A stretch of 34,044 nucleotides of DNA from Amphritea pacifica (GCF_016924145.1 NZ_JAFFZO010000044.1:1-34044), one strand, 5' to 3'. Shown: positions 18,967 to 27,955, numbered from the stretch's first letter. The notes: generated by a model not told the origin, from the letters alone. A program made the numbers and translations.

Positions 18967-19108
18967 ACAAGTCTGTCTCTGAATAAGCTTTGCTCGATTT
19001 TGATCATTATATGGCGATCTGCTACCTCGTTACCAGTCGGTGAAGCCGGGATAATAGGCTCAGGTTTGAGGCAACGTAAAAACATTGTTTATTGAGCAGG
19101 AGTTATTT

Positions 19109-19990
19109 ATGAAAACCAGTATCAGGACAGTATTTCACTCAGGCTGTGCAGTGAGTGTGCTGACTGTGGCGATAACTGCCACACCCGCTTTAGCTGCTGA
19201 TAATAAAGGGGTAGAGAATATGTTACAGAAACAGAAAGTAGTTGAGTTGCTGAAAAGCATTGAAACAGGTGCGCCGGAGCCCATCGCTTATATTAATGCG
19301 CACAACTATACCCAGCATAACCTGGCGGTGGCCGACGGTTTAGCAGGTTTTGGGGCAGTGTTGCAGGCCCTGCCTGAAGGAAGTGCGAAGGTCAATACGG
19401 TCAGGGTGTTTCAGGACGGTGATTTTGTATTCACCCATACGGACTATAATTTTTTCGGGCCAAAGGTCGGGTTTGATATCTTTCGTTTTGACAACGGCCT
19501 GATCGTAGAGCACTGGGATAATCTGGTGCAGAAGGCTGAGCCGAACCCCGGAGGCCGGACCCAGTTGGATGGTGCGACCGGGATCGATACAGCCATCGAT
19601 ACTGAAACGAGTAAAACGCTGGTTGCCGATTTTGTGAAAACCATTCTGATTGAGGGCGATATGGCTAAAATAGGCAACTTTATTGGTCCTGCCGAGGGTG
19701 ACTATATTCAGCATAACCCGGCCATTGGCGATGGTCTGCAAAATCTTGGGGCCGCACTGGGTGAACTGGCTCGTCAGGGCACGCCGTTGCGTTATACTCA
19801 AAACCATAAGATTCTGGGTGAGCATAATTTTGTGCTGGCGGTGAGTGAAGGAGAGTTTCTGGGCAAGCATGTGTCTTTTTATGATCTGTTTCGGGTTGAT
19901 AACGGGCTGATCGTAGAGCACTGGGATACCATTGAAACGATTCCGCCTGAATCTCAGTGGCAAAACAGCAATGGCAAGTTCGGCCTGTAA
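19109..19990 (+). CDS. Exported protein with two SnoaL/NTF2-like domains
   Basis: A 293-residue protein with a signal peptide (residues 1-30, ending TPALAADN). It has two tandem domains of about 125 residues that are clearly duplicated: the first has NAHNYTQHNLAVADGLAGFG and FDNGLIVEHWDNL, the second has DYIQHNPAIGDGLQNLG and VDNGLIVEHWDTI. The QHN, GDG/ADG and IVEHWD motifs mark SnoaL-like proteins of the NTF2 superfamily, which include polyketide cyclases and hydrolases. The activity here is not known. CAGGAG lies 7 bases before the ATG at 19109. Its position downstream of an AraC regulator and upstream of an aldehyde dehydrogenase suggests a catabolic role in the periplasm. Confidence 0.8.
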   Translation: MKTSIRTVFHSGCAVSVLTVAITATPALAADNKGVENMLQKQKVVELLKSIETGAPEPIAYINAHNYTQHNLAVADGLAGFGAVLQALPEGSAKVNTVRVFQDGDFVFTHTDYNFFGPKVGFDIFRFDNGLIVEHWDNLVQKAEPNPGGRTQLDGATGIDTAIDTETSKTLVADFVKTILIEGDMAKIGNFIGPAEGDYIQHNPAIGDGLQNLGAALGELARQGTPLRYTQNHKILGEHNFVLAVSEGEFLGKHVSFYDLFRVDNGLIVEHWDTIETIPPESQWQNSNGKFGL

Positions 19991-20119
19991 GCCGGTCTGA
20001 GCGGAGGGGAGCACTCATCATTTTGACAGTAATGGGTGTTACCCCTTGCGCCGGGGTGTTTATCAGCGCTATACCTGTCTCTGTGTTTTTGAAATTTGTA
20101 CGATAAAGGAAAAGCAAAG

Positions 20120-21553
20120 ATGTCTGATAAACGCCAGTTTTATATTGATGGCCGGTGGACTGCCCCGGCTCAGAGTCATGACTTTGAGGTAATTGACCCA
20201 TCAACTGAAGCAGTTTGCGCGGTGATCTCACTGGGTGGGGAGGCCGATGCTGACGCGGCGGTAGCCGCAGCCCGGGGGGCTTTTGATCAGTGGAGTCAAA
20301 CGTCAAAAGAGGAGCGTCTGGCGCTGCTTGAAAAATTGCAGGCAATCTACAATGAACGTTCGCAAGAGATGGCTGAGGCGATCTCTGTGGAGATGGGGGC
20401 GCCGGTTGCATTGGCCCGCACCGCGCAGTGCGGTAGTGGTTCCGGACATATCAAAAGTTTGATCCGGGCGTTGAAATCGTATGAGTTTGACCAGCCACTG
20501 GGGCCCCACGCACCGGATAACCGTATTCTGCATGAACCCATCGGGGTGTGCGCACTGATAACGCCCTGGAACTGGCCAATGAATCAGGTCACTCTGAAAG
20601 TGGTTGCAGCGCTCGCTGCCGGTTGCACCATGGTGTTAAAACCCTCGGAAATTGCACCACTGTCATCGATGCTGTTTGCTGAGATGATCGATCAGGCCGG
20701 TTTCCCGCCAGGCGTATTTAACCTGGTGAATGGTGACGGTGCTGGCGTCGGCTCGGCTCTGACAGGGCATCCTGAAGTGGATATGGTCTCTTTTACCGGT
20801 TCAACCCGTGCCGGTATCGCTATCTCTAAAAATGCGGCCGATACGGTGAAGCGTGTGGCACTCGAGCTGGGTGGTAAGGGCGCAAACATCGTGTTTGCTG
20901 ATGCCGACGATAAGGCGGTGGTGCGAGGCGTACGTCACTGTTTTAATAACAGCGGTCAGTCCTGTAATGCACCTACCCGGATGCTGGTGGAGCGTTCCAT
21001 CTATGATCAGGCGGTAGCGACTGCCGCTGAGATAGCCAGTCAGACCACGATTGATCGTGCCAGTGTCGAGGGCCGGCATATCGGTCCGGTGGTGTCTCAG
21101 CAGCAGTATGACAAGATTCAGGGCCTGATCGAAAAAGGTATCGCAGAGGGTGGCCGGCTGGTAGCGGGTGGCCCGGGTAAGCCTGAGGGACTGGAACAAG
21201 GTTATTTCGTTAAACCGACCGTGTTTGCCGATATCAATAATCAGATGAGTATCGCCCGGGAGGAGATCTTTGGCCCGGTGCTGACCATTATTCCCTTTGA
21301 TACAGAGGAGGAAGCTGTCTCGATTGCCAACGATACCCCCTATGGTCTTACTGACTATATTCAGACTCAGGATAGCGAGAAGGCTGCGCGGGTCGCGCGC
21401 CGGTTGCGTGCCGGTATGGTGCAGATCAATGGCACGAGCTTAGGTGCCGGGGCACCATTCGGCGGCTATAAACAGTCAGGCAATGGTCGTGAAGGCGGTG
21501 TCTGGGGGCTGGAGGATTTCCTGGAAGTGAAGGCTGTCTCCGGCTGGGGCTGA
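20120..21553 (+). CDS. NAD(P)-dependent aldehyde dehydrogenase
   Basis: A 477-residue enzyme of the ALDH superfamily with all key residues: N151 in TPWNWP, the general base E249 in ALELGGKGANIV, the catalytic nucleophile C282 in NNSGQSCNAPTRM, and the late motif EEIFGPVLTI. It oxidises an aldehyde to the carboxylic acid using NAD or NADP. The start is the ATG at 20120 behind AAAGGAAAAG; an in-frame TTG at 20096 is less likely. It follows the SnoaL-like gene by about 130 bases. Substrate class cannot be read from sequence, but placement near a P450 and AraC regulators makes an aromatic or terpenoid aldehyde plausible. Confidence 0.93.
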   Translation: MSDKRQFYIDGRWTAPAQSHDFEVIDPSTEAVCAVISLGGEADADAAVAAARGAFDQWSQTSKEERLALLEKLQAIYNERSQEMAEAISVEMGAPVALARTAQCGSGSGHIKSLIRALKSYEFDQPLGPHAPDNRILHEPIGVCALITPWNWPMNQVTLKVVAALAAGCTMVLKPSEIAPLSSMLFAEMIDQAGFPPGVFNLVNGDGAGVGSALTGHPEVDMVSFTGSTRAGIAISKNAADTVKRVALELGGKGANIVFADADDKAVVRGVRHCFNNSGQSCNAPTRMLVERSIYDQAVATAAEIASQTTIDRASVEGRHIGPVVSQQQYDKIQGLIEKGIAEGGRLVAGGPGKPEGLEQGYFVKPTVFADINNQMSIAREEIFGPVLTIIPFDTEEEAVSIANDTPYGLTDYIQTQDSEKAARVARRLRAGMVQINGTSLGAGAPFGGYKQSGNGREGGVWGLEDFLEVKAVSGWG

Positions 21554-21581
21554 TCTGCATCATTTTCTTCATTGCTTAATC

Positions 21582-21615
21582 AAAGGGGCTGCCAGTGAGG
21601 AGCCCCTTTTTAGCT
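21582..21615 (+). terminator. Rho-independent terminator after the aldehyde dehydrogenase
   Basis: AAAGGGGCT (21582-21590) pairs with AGCCCCTTT (21601-21609), followed by TTTA. It is about 30 bases after the stop codon and may also serve the convergent FUSC gene on the other strand. Confidence 0.8.
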
Positions 21616-21643
21616 CCGAGGTTTTTTAGCTTTTATCAGTGGG

Positions 21644-22720
21644 TTACTTCTGGGGTAGCCTTTTTTTGACTGAACGGATAAATTTAGGGTGGTGGATGAC
21701 CCAGCCACCAGCGAAACCAATCAAACAGCCCAGAATGATATCCAGCAGGCGTGAAAGCATCAGGTGACCGGTGTCTGATCCTGCGATGGTTATATCGGCA
21801 AATATCACCGTCAGCGGGGTGATAAATATCACTGCCAGGCCATAGTTCCGGGTTATCAGAATCTCGATAAAAAAGCTGAGTATAAAAATCAGCAGCGCCA
21901 GCTCCCATGGGCCGGGGGACAGTAAAAAGATAGCCCACGCGATTCCCATACCAATTGTTGTACCCACTATCCGGTGTACATTACGGTGCCATATCGCCCG
22001 AAAAGTGTCGCCTTGCATAATTGCAGCAGTGGATATAGGTACCCAGTACGGATTGTCGAGATCAGCCATGATCGCCAGAAGATAACCACCACCGACAAAC
22101 AGACTGATCACCAGAGACTCAATTGTGATCGCGATGATGTTATTGTCCACGGCTTCGGTCGGCCGATTGATATAATCTTTCGAAAAAAAGACCTGGCAGA
22201 CGCTGTAAATGAGTGCGAGCAGGCAGGCGCTCATGGCTCCGAACATCAGAATCCCCGTTCGCTCTGCCGCCAGTGAAAGGTCGAATGGCAGGGTTCTGGC
22301 CAGACATGCTACTACGATAAAAAACAGTGTGCCGGGAGGTGGTAAAGCGTAATAGCGACAGATCGTTGTAACCAGAAATGCGGTCAGGGTGAGGGTCGCT
22401 GCGGAAAGGTATGGGTTGAAACTTGTTAAAACACCCAGTGCAAAACTCAGGGCAAAGCCGAAGGCGCAGGTTGACAGTATCATCATTCGGCGGGAAATGT
22501 CTGTCTGGCGCATGTACAGAATCACCAGCCCTCCCATGCAGGCTAACATGGCCGCTGAAAGCTGATCTATCCAGGCACCAAACAGAGCCGGCAGTGTTAC
22601 CGAAAAAGCGGAGATCGCCAGAAACCCCAGTGGCCGTTTATGATTGCTGAGCTCTGATAATGGTTTAATCACGTCCCAAAGCTGTAACCACAGGGATTTT
22701 ACAGGATGATTGCTACTCAA
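21644..22720 (-). CDS. FUSC-family membrane protein (putative aromatic acid exporter)
   Basis: A 358-residue protein with about ten transmembrane segments in two blocks, for example FLAISAFSVTLPALFGAWID, LSAAMLACMGGLVILYMR and, in the second half, DLDNPYWVPISTAAIMQGDT followed by RNVHRIVGTTIGMGIAWAIF. The PYW...MQ.....W.R...RIxGT motif is typical of the FUSC/AaeB fusaric acid and p-hydroxybenzoate efflux family. There is no ATG near the N-terminus; translation most likely begins at a TTG at 22720 with AAGGA 6 bases upstream. Export of aromatic acids would fit the neighbouring P450 and dehydrogenase, but the substrate is inferred. Confidence 0.75.
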   Translation of the reverse strand: MSSNHPVKSLWLQLWDVIKPLSELSNHKRPLGFLAISAFSVTLPALFGAWIDQLSAAMLACMGGLVILYMRQTDISRRMMILSTCAFGFALSFALGVLTSFNPYLSAATLTLTAFLVTTICRYYALPPPGTLFFIVVACLARTLPFDLSLAAERTGILMFGAMSACLLALIYSVCQVFFSKDYINRPTEAVDNNIIAITIESLVISLFVGGGYLLAIMADLDNPYWVPISTAAIMQGDTFRAIWHRNVHRIVGTTIGMGIAWAIFLLSPGPWELALLIFILSFFIEILITRNYGLAVIFITPLTVIFADITIAGSDTGHLMLSRLLDIILGCLIGFAGGWVIHHPKFIRSVKKRLPQK

Positions 22721-23023
22721 AGGTTGTCCTTAATCTGAACACCATAACTATCTGGCGGATCTTTTGTGGGAAGTACAGATTATCTATGCGCTGTAGATTG
22801 ATAACTCAGGTAATCAGGTAAGTGTACTGGATAGTAGGGTCGTTAAACAATATTTCAGATAAATCACTTTAGCCACGACATTGTCATCCCTCGCGTATTC
22901 AAGGGATAGGTGGGGTTGTTGATTGACTTCGCATCATCACTGTTATTCACTCGCATTTTGCGCCTGAAGTGTTATGCAGGTATTTCGCCTCCTAAGGGAA
23001 GACAAACAAGGGAAAACTAAACG
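22721..23023. other. Intergenic region between the divergent FUSC and mscS genes
   Basis: About 300 bases without a coding frame. It contains the inverted repeat ATCCCT (22886-22891) / AGGGAT (22902-22907). TTGACT occurs near 22924, but no good -10 box is placed with it. Divergent promoters are expected here. Confidence 0.4.
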
Positions 23024-23869
23024 ATGTCGGAACTACTAGAAAAAATTGATATAAACCAATACTTTCCAGCCGCGGTTGACTGGGCAAGCAATATTCTGCT
23101 GGCAATTGTTATCTTGCTGCTGGGCTTATGGTTTGCGGGCAGGGTGAATAAGCTTATTGTGGCTGCCAGCAAAAAGAATAAGCACCTGGATGATACGCTG
23201 TTCCGTTTCCTCGGCAGCGTGGCCCGCTATGTGATCATTGCGTTTGTGATGATCGCGGTACTGAATCGCTTTGGTGTACAGACCGCTTCGATTGTTGCGT
23301 TGCTGGGTGCGGCAGGTCTGGCGGTCGGTCTGGCACTACAGGGAGCAATGTCGAATCTGGCAGCCGGCGTTATGCTGCTGATTTTTCGTCCCTATAAAGT
23401 GAATGATTTTATTGAGGCGGCAGGGCGCTTTGGTAAGGTGACTGAGATCGATATGTTTACTACGATACTGCAAACATTTGATAATCAGCAGATCATCGTA
23501 CCTAACTCGCAGATCTGGGGTGATCAGATTATCAATCACTCTCACTATGATATCCGGGGTGTCGATATGCACTTTGGGGTGGCGTATGCTGAAAGCACTG
23601 ATGCTGCCCGTTCGGTGATCGAAGCAGTATTGGCAAACCATCCCTATGTGTTAAAGAACCCGGCCCCCTTTGTTGAAGTCGAAACATTGAATAACAGCTC
23701 GGTTGATTTTCTGGTGCGGCCATTCTGTAAAGGCGAGCACTATTTTGATCTGCTTTACTCAGTGCCGGAGCAGATCAAGAAAGCGCTGGACGAGAATGAG
23801 ATAGAGATCCCGTTCCCGCATCGAAAAGTGATTCTGGTGAATGAAACGACTAAGGAACTTGTTTTATAA
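23024..23869 (+). CDS. mscS: Small-conductance mechanosensitive channel
   Basis: A 281-residue protein, close to the 286 of E. coli MscS. There are three N-terminal membrane segments; the pore-lining third helix is recognisable in ALLGAAGLAVGLALQGAMSN, with the Gly/Ala packing pattern, and then NLAAGVMLLIFRPYKVNDFIE. The cytoplasmic vestibule follows, ending near IPFPHRKVIL. It opens under membrane tension during sudden osmotic downshift and releases solutes. Translation starts at the ATG of 23024, preceded by CAAGGGAAAAC. The gene stands alone and ends at a bidirectional terminator. Confidence 0.93.
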   Translation: MSELLEKIDINQYFPAAVDWASNILLAIVILLLGLWFAGRVNKLIVAASKKNKHLDDTLFRFLGSVARYVIIAFVMIAVLNRFGVQTASIVALLGAAGLAVGLALQGAMSNLAAGVMLLIFRPYKVNDFIEAAGRFGKVTEIDMFTTILQTFDNQQIIVPNSQIWGDQIINHSHYDIRGVDMHFGVAYAESTDAARSVIEAVLANHPYVLKNPAPFVEVETLNNSSVDFLVRPFCKGEHYFDLLYSVPEQIKKALDENEIEIPFPHRKVILVNETTKELVL

Positions 23870-23917
23870 ACAATATTATATAGTTGCTTTAATATATTGA
23901 TATTGTTGATTAAAAAT

Positions 23918-23938
23918 CCCTGAAATTCAGGGCTTTTT
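23918..23938. terminator. Bidirectional Rho-independent terminator
   Basis: CCCTGA and TCAGGG form a short stem (23918-23932) followed by CTTTTT on the forward strand, and ATTTTT on the reverse strand. It lies between the convergent mscS and DedA-reductase genes. Confidence 0.65.
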
Positions 23939-23971
23939 GATCCGAAGGAATGCTGTTCCAGGAGTTGGCGA

Positions 23972-26107
23972 TTAGCCACGCTTCCAGCTGTGAAATTTCT
24001 CCAGCCAGCCAAGTACCTTTTGCGGCGCATGCTGCTTTTTCCACTCACCGGCAACAAAGCGATTGGCTTCGTTCAGGGTTGGGTACGCATGCAGGGTGCC
24101 GAGGATCTTGTTCAGCCCCAGTTTGTTTTTCATCGCCAGGGCGAATTCGGGTAGCATCTCGGCGGCATGTTCACCCACCATTGTCACGCCGATAATCTTA
24201 TCGCTGCCGGGTTTTAATAATACTTTTACAAAACCATAGGCCGCTTCGTCTGTGATCGCCCGGTCCAGCTCTTCCAGGTTGTAGCGCACCGCCTCATAGG
24301 CGATGCCTTTATCAATGGCCTGTTTTTCATTCAGACCGATGCGGGCCACTTCGGGGCTGGTATAGGTAGTAAATGGGATAAACCGGTAGTCTACGCGGAA
24401 CCGTTTCAACTGCCCAAACAGTCCATTGACCGCAGCATACCAGGCCTGATGGCTGGCTGCGTGGGTGAACTGGTAGGGGCCTATGACATCACCGCAGGCG
24501 AGTATATTGGGGAAGCGTGTGCGCAGATAATCATCCACCTGAATGGTGCCGCCGGGTTGGGCTGTGATGCCCAGTGCTTCCAGACCAAAACCCGTGACAT
24601 TGGCGCTACGACCGGTTGCTACCAGGAGTTTATCGAAGCCGATACGTTTTTCCTGGTCATTATGACGGCACACCAGTACATACCCTTTTGCGGTGACTTC
24701 AAATCGGAGTGGTGTATGGCCTGAGCAGATCCTGATGCCATCCTCTATCAAGCGTTTTTCGACCACGGCGGCAGCATCCTGGTCTTCCCGGGTCAGCACC
24801 TGATTGCCCCGGAAGAGTATTGAAACCGTGCTGCCCAGTCGGGCGAAACACTGCCCCAGTTCGCAACCGATAGCGCCTGCGCCAAGTATCAGCAGTCGTT
24901 CAGGGCGCTGACGCAGTTCCCATACGGTATCCGATGTCAGTGGACCGACCTGTTCAATGCCGGGGATCTGAGGGATTGTCGGGCGGGCTCCGGTTGCGAT
25001 CACGATGTTTCGGGTGGTGATTGTTTTGCCGTTAACTTCAACCTCCCAGGGGCTGCGGATAAATGCCTCTCCGGTAACGCAATCGACCCCGAGTGATTCA
25101 TAGCGGGCGATTGAGTCATGGGGCTCGATGGTCTGTATTATTCGTTGCACCCGTTCCATAATCTCAGCGAAATCGTATTCGACAGCTGCTTTACGGATTC
25201 CAAGCTGTTCAGCGTCACGTATATCTGCGAGGAAGTGGGTGGTGCGGATCAGGGCTTTTGAGGGCACGCAGCCCGTATTAAGACAGTCACCTCCCATCTT
25301 ATGGCGTTCTATCAGGGTGACTTTTGCTCTGGTTGCCGCCGCAATATAGGAGGTTACCAGCCCGCCAGCTCCAGCACCTATCACCACCATATTAGTGTCG
25401 AATTTCTTCGGCTTGTTAAACCCGGTGTAAACGCGGCGCTGTTTGACTGTATCGGCAATAGATTTTGCGATCCACGGGAAGGCGCCTAATAAACAGAAAG
25501 AGAGAATCAGGCTGGGAGAGAGAATATCACCGGGTTGTTTAATGGCCGCCAACTGAGTACCAGCATTGACGAATACAGCGGTGCCCGGCAGCATGCCCAA
25601 CTGACTGACCCAATAGAAGGTACCCGCTTTCATCCGGGTCATCCCCATAACGGCATTGATAACAAAAAACGGGAACAGCGGCACCAGGCGAAGGGTGAAC
25701 AGGTAGGATATTCCGTCTTTTTCAATCCCCCGGTTGATCGGATCGATATATTTAGAAAACTTGTTGGTCAATGGCTCCCGCAACAGATAACGGGAGATCA
25801 GAAACGCCAGGGTCGCACCGATTGAGCTGGCAAATGAAACCAGCAGCAAGCCGGTAAACAGGCCGAAGATCGCGCCACCTAGCAGAGTCATAACCGCCGC
25901 CCCGGGAAGGGATAGGGCGGTGACAAGGGTGTAGATCAGCATAAACGCGGCAAGTGCTGCCAGGCGGTTATTGGCCACCCAGCTTTGTAAACTGTCCTGT
26001 TGCGATTTTACATAGCCAAGATTCAGGTAGCTATCCAGATCCAGCAGGAAGAACGCGCTGATCAGGGCGGCAATGACAACGATCAGGATGATTTTTTTAC
26101 TATTCAT
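23972..26107 (-). CDS. TVP38/DedA-like membrane domain fused to a pyridine nucleotide-disulfide oxidoreductase
   Basis: A 711-residue fusion. Residues 1-225 form a TVP38/TMEM64 (DedA-like) membrane region with about six helices and the family segments LPGAAVMTLLGGAIFG, SSIGATLAFLISRYLLRE, FTLRLVPLFPFFVINAVMGM and FYWVSQLGMLPGT. From 238 to the end is a mercuric reductase/lipoamide dehydrogenase-like flavoenzyme: FAD motif GAGAGG at 244-249, redox-active C275 and C280 in GGDCLNTGCVPSK, NAD-binding LGAGAIGCELGQ, ACGDVIGPYQFTHAA, and the C-terminal catalytic H673/E680 in HAYPTLNE. No C-terminal CC pair of true mercuric reductases is seen. It is probably an inner-membrane-tethered thiol oxidoreductase; its substrate is unknown. 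Confidence 0.88.
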   Translation of the reverse strand: MNSKKIILIVVIAALISAFFLLDLDSYLNLGYVKSQQDSLQSWVANNRLAALAAFMLIYTLVTALSLPGAAVMTLLGGAIFGLFTGLLLVSFASSIGATLAFLISRYLLREPLTNKFSKYIDPINRGIEKDGISYLFTLRLVPLFPFFVINAVMGMTRMKAGTFYWVSQLGMLPGTAVFVNAGTQLAAIKQPGDILSPSLILSFCLLGAFPWIAKSIADTVKQRRVYTGFNKPKKFDTNMVVIGAGAGGLVTSYIAAATRAKVTLIERHKMGGDCLNTGCVPSKALIRTTHFLADIRDAEQLGIRKAAVEYDFAEIMERVQRIIQTIEPHDSIARYESLGVDCVTGEAFIRSPWEVEVNGKTITTRNIVIATGARPTIPQIPGIEQVGPLTSDTVWELRQRPERLLILGAGAIGCELGQCFARLGSTVSILFRGNQVLTREDQDAAAVVEKRLIEDGIRICSGHTPLRFEVTAKGYVLVCRHNDQEKRIGFDKLLVATGRSANVTGFGLEALGITAQPGGTIQVDDYLRTRFPNILACGDVIGPYQFTHAASHQAWYAAVNGLFGQLKRFRVDYRFIPFTTYTSPEVARIGLNEKQAIDKGIAYEAVRYNLEELDRAITDEAAYGFVKVLLKPGSDKIIGVTMVGEHAAEMLPEFALAMKNKLGLNKILGTLHAYPTLNEANRFVAGEWKKQHAPQKVLGWLEKFHSWKRG

Positions 26108-26354
26108 AAACAGGTTTGCTCAGCATGGGTGGCGGTGTGTTTCCGGTGTTAGCCGGGTGTATTAAATGTGCCGCTAGTGTGTAAAAGATTGTTGCCAAAA
26201 ACGGTTGTTAACGGTTGTTGCCAAAAGATAGTGGCATACTAACCTGAAAATTTCCTGAATATAGTGATGTAAACGGGTGCTGCTGGTTGCGTTAACATTT
26301 GATCTGGTTACTGATTTTCCGCTGGCCTGAGGTTAAATGTTACATCAGCCCAAT
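26108..26354. other. Gene-free stretch with short direct repeats
   Basis: Upstream of the fusion gene. It holds two copies of GTTGCCAAAA (26191-26200 and 26217-26226) around two copies of ACGGTTGTT (26201-26209 and 26211-26219). These could be regulator sites for the fusion gene. Nothing else is evident. Confidence 0.45.
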
Positions 26355-26401
26355 AAAAAAGGCCCTTTATGATCTCCGTCGGGAGGATAAAAGGCCTTTT
26401 T
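26355..26401 (-). terminator. Rho-independent terminator of folD
   Basis: A long stem: AAAAAGGCC (26356-26364) pairs with GGCCTTTTT (26393-26401), and inner pairs CTCC/GGAG close a GTCG loop. On the reverse strand it ends in GGGCCTTTTTT, and it lies immediately after the folD stop. Confidence 0.8.
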
Positions 26402-26415
26402 CAAAGCGATTGGAC

Positions 26416-27267
26416 TCAGCTGTTGTTATTCGCTGCTTCCAGTGTGTTTTCCATCAGGGTAGCGACGGTCATGGGGCCTACGCCGCCAGGTACGGGGGTG
26501 ATCCAGCCAGCCCGTTGCGCAGCAATATCGTATTCAACATCGCCTACCAGACGGCCATCTTCAAGGCGGTTGATACCGACATCGATCACTATCGCGCCCG
26601 GTTTTATCCATTCCCCCTTAACCAGGCCTGGAATACCAACCCCGACAACGACAATATCGGCCCGCTGCACATGGCTGGCCAGGTCCTGAGTAAAGCGATG
26701 GGTTGTGGTTGTCGTGCAGCCTGCCAGCAGTAACTCAAGTGTCATGGGGCGGCCAACGATATTAGAAGCCCCCACGATGACGGCATCTTTACCCCGTATC
26801 GGTTCACCTGTTGATTGCAGTAGTGTGATGACCCCCTTAGGGGTGCAGGGGCGAAGTGCCGGGAGTCGCTGGGCAAGACGGCCCAGGTTGAACGGATGGA
26901 AGCCATCGACATCCTTTTCAGGACGGATTCGCTCAAGAATCTCATTGGCTTCCAGTTGGTCAGGCAGAGGGAGCTGGACCAGTATGCCGTCAATCTTAGT
27001 ATCGCTGTTCAGCTCATCGACCAGATCAAGCAGTTGTTGCTGTGTGGTTTCGGCGGGCAGGTCGTAAGAGACGGACTCAATGCCGACCTCTTTACATGCA
27101 TTTTTCTTGTTTCTGACATAGACCTGCGAGGCGGGATCGAAGCCTACCAGTACTACCGCCAGGCTGGGGGGACGTTTGCCCTGATCAATACGGGCTTTTA
27201 CCCCAGTGGCAACCTGTTCGCGAACATTTTGGGCAATCTGTTTGCCGTCAATTATCTGAGCGCTCAT
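26416..27267 (-). CDS. folD: Methylenetetrahydrofolate dehydrogenase/cyclohydrolase
   Basis: A 283-residue FolD, cytoplasmic, which interconverts 5,10-methylene-, methenyl- and 10-formyl-tetrahydrofolate using NADP. Y50 and catalytic K54 are in [44 protein letters not shown] and [11 protein letters not shown] are all present and canonical. I chose the ATG at 27267 ([13 protein letters not shown]), which matches the normal N-terminus; an upstream in-frame ATG at 27291 would add eight residues and has no ribosome binding site. It is divergent from the tRNA operon, the order found in pseudomonad-like genomes. Confidence 0.97.
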   Translation of the reverse strand: MSAQIIDGKQIAQNVREQVATGVKARIDQGKRPPSLAVVLVGFDPASQVYVRNKKNACKEVGIESVSYDLPAETTQQQLLDLVDELNSDTKIDGILVQLPLPDQLEANEILERIRPEKDVDGFHPFNLGRLAQRLPALRPCTPKGVITLLQSTGEPIRGKDAVIVGASNIVGRPMTLELLLAGCTTTTTHRFTQDLASHVQRADIVVVGVGIPGLVKGEWIKPGAIVIDVGINRLEDGRLVGDVEYDIAAQRAGWITPVPGGVGPMTVATLMENTLEAANNNS

Positions 27268-27494
27268 CTTACGAATGTTTTCCTCAGTCATTTTTTGATG
27301 GCGCGGATTGTCTCATGGTTGCCCCTATCCTCCAAGGGGAAATGCTCCGGGTATTCTTTGTGCTTCAGTGATTATTGAAGGCCGGTCCGGGCAGACGGCT
27401 GAAAACCTGTTTTTAATGGAGCGATTGTGTTTTCGGATCGCAATAGCAGAAAATTGCTAAGTGGTTTATTTTGTTAAAATTTTAAAAAAGGGTG

Positions 27495-27523
27495 TTGACG
27501 GGGTATAAAGCGATATATATTAT
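27495..27523 (+). promoter_or_regulatory. Sigma-70 promoter of the tRNA operon
   Basis: TTGACG (27495-27500), a 17-base spacer and TATTAT (27518-27523), followed by the GC-rich GCGC discriminator typical of stringently controlled stable-RNA promoters. The first tRNA begins about 75 bases downstream. The rest of the 330-base gap between folD and the tRNAs shows nothing else. Confidence 0.75.
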
Positions 27524-27598
27524 GCGCACCACCTTGAAGGGAGGGTCATGACGCACCTGGTTGCAGATAGTGCTTCTAACAAGGTCGGGCAGTGTCAG

Positions 27599-27674
27599 GC
27601 GCCCGTAGCTCAATGGATAGAGCACTCGCCTTCTAAGCGAGCGGTTGCAGGTTCGACCCCTGCCGGGCGCGCCA
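27599..27674 (+). tRNA. tRNA-Arg (anticodon TCT)
   Basis: The acceptor arm GCGCCCG pairs with CGGGCGC. The anticodon stem CTCGC/GCGAG encloses CTTCTAA with anticodon TCT. The T arm is GCAGG/CCTGC with GGTTCGACC, the discriminator base is G and CCA is encoded. It is the first tRNA of the operon. Confidence 0.97.
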
Positions 27675-27704
27675 AAAAGGTCTGACAAAAAGCTGTATTG
27701 CAAT

Positions 27705-27781
27705 GGTGGGCGTAGCTCAGTTGGTAGAGCTCCGGATTGTGATTCCGGCGGTCGTGGGTTCAAGCCCCATCGTCCACCCCA
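27705..27781 (+). tRNA. tRNA-His (anticodon GTG), copy 1
   Basis: The acceptor arm GTGGGCG (27706-27712) pairs with CGTCCAC. The extra G at 27705 faces C73, the G-1 feature diagnostic for tRNA-His. Anticodon GTG is in TTGTGAT and CCA is encoded. It is identical to the second copy at 27956. Confidence 0.97.
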
Positions 27782-27844
27782 ATACAGTGTCATCGGATTC
27801 ATGGTACGCTGATACCAGGAAGCAGATGGCAAAAGAAAGTTTTT

Positions 27845-27929
27845 GCGAGTGTGGCGGAATTGGTAGACGCGCTGGTTTTAGGTACCAGTATCTTACGGTG
27901 TGGGAGTTCGAGTCTCCCCACTCGCACCA
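27845..27929 (+). tRNA. tRNA-Leu (anticodon TAG)
   Basis: The acceptor GCGAGTG pairs with CACTCGC. The anticodon stem CTGGT/ACCAG encloses TTTAGGT with TAG. A long variable arm is present, as expected for a class II tRNA. The discriminator is A and CCA is encoded. Confidence 0.97.
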
Positions 27930-27955
27930 ATGACTTTCTCAATCAATATGCCTGT

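Noticed and set aside
19340-20411. Reverse open frames of 224 and 243 residues
   Set aside because: They are antisense to the SnoaL-like and aldehyde dehydrogenase genes, which have clear family motifs; the reverse frames have none.
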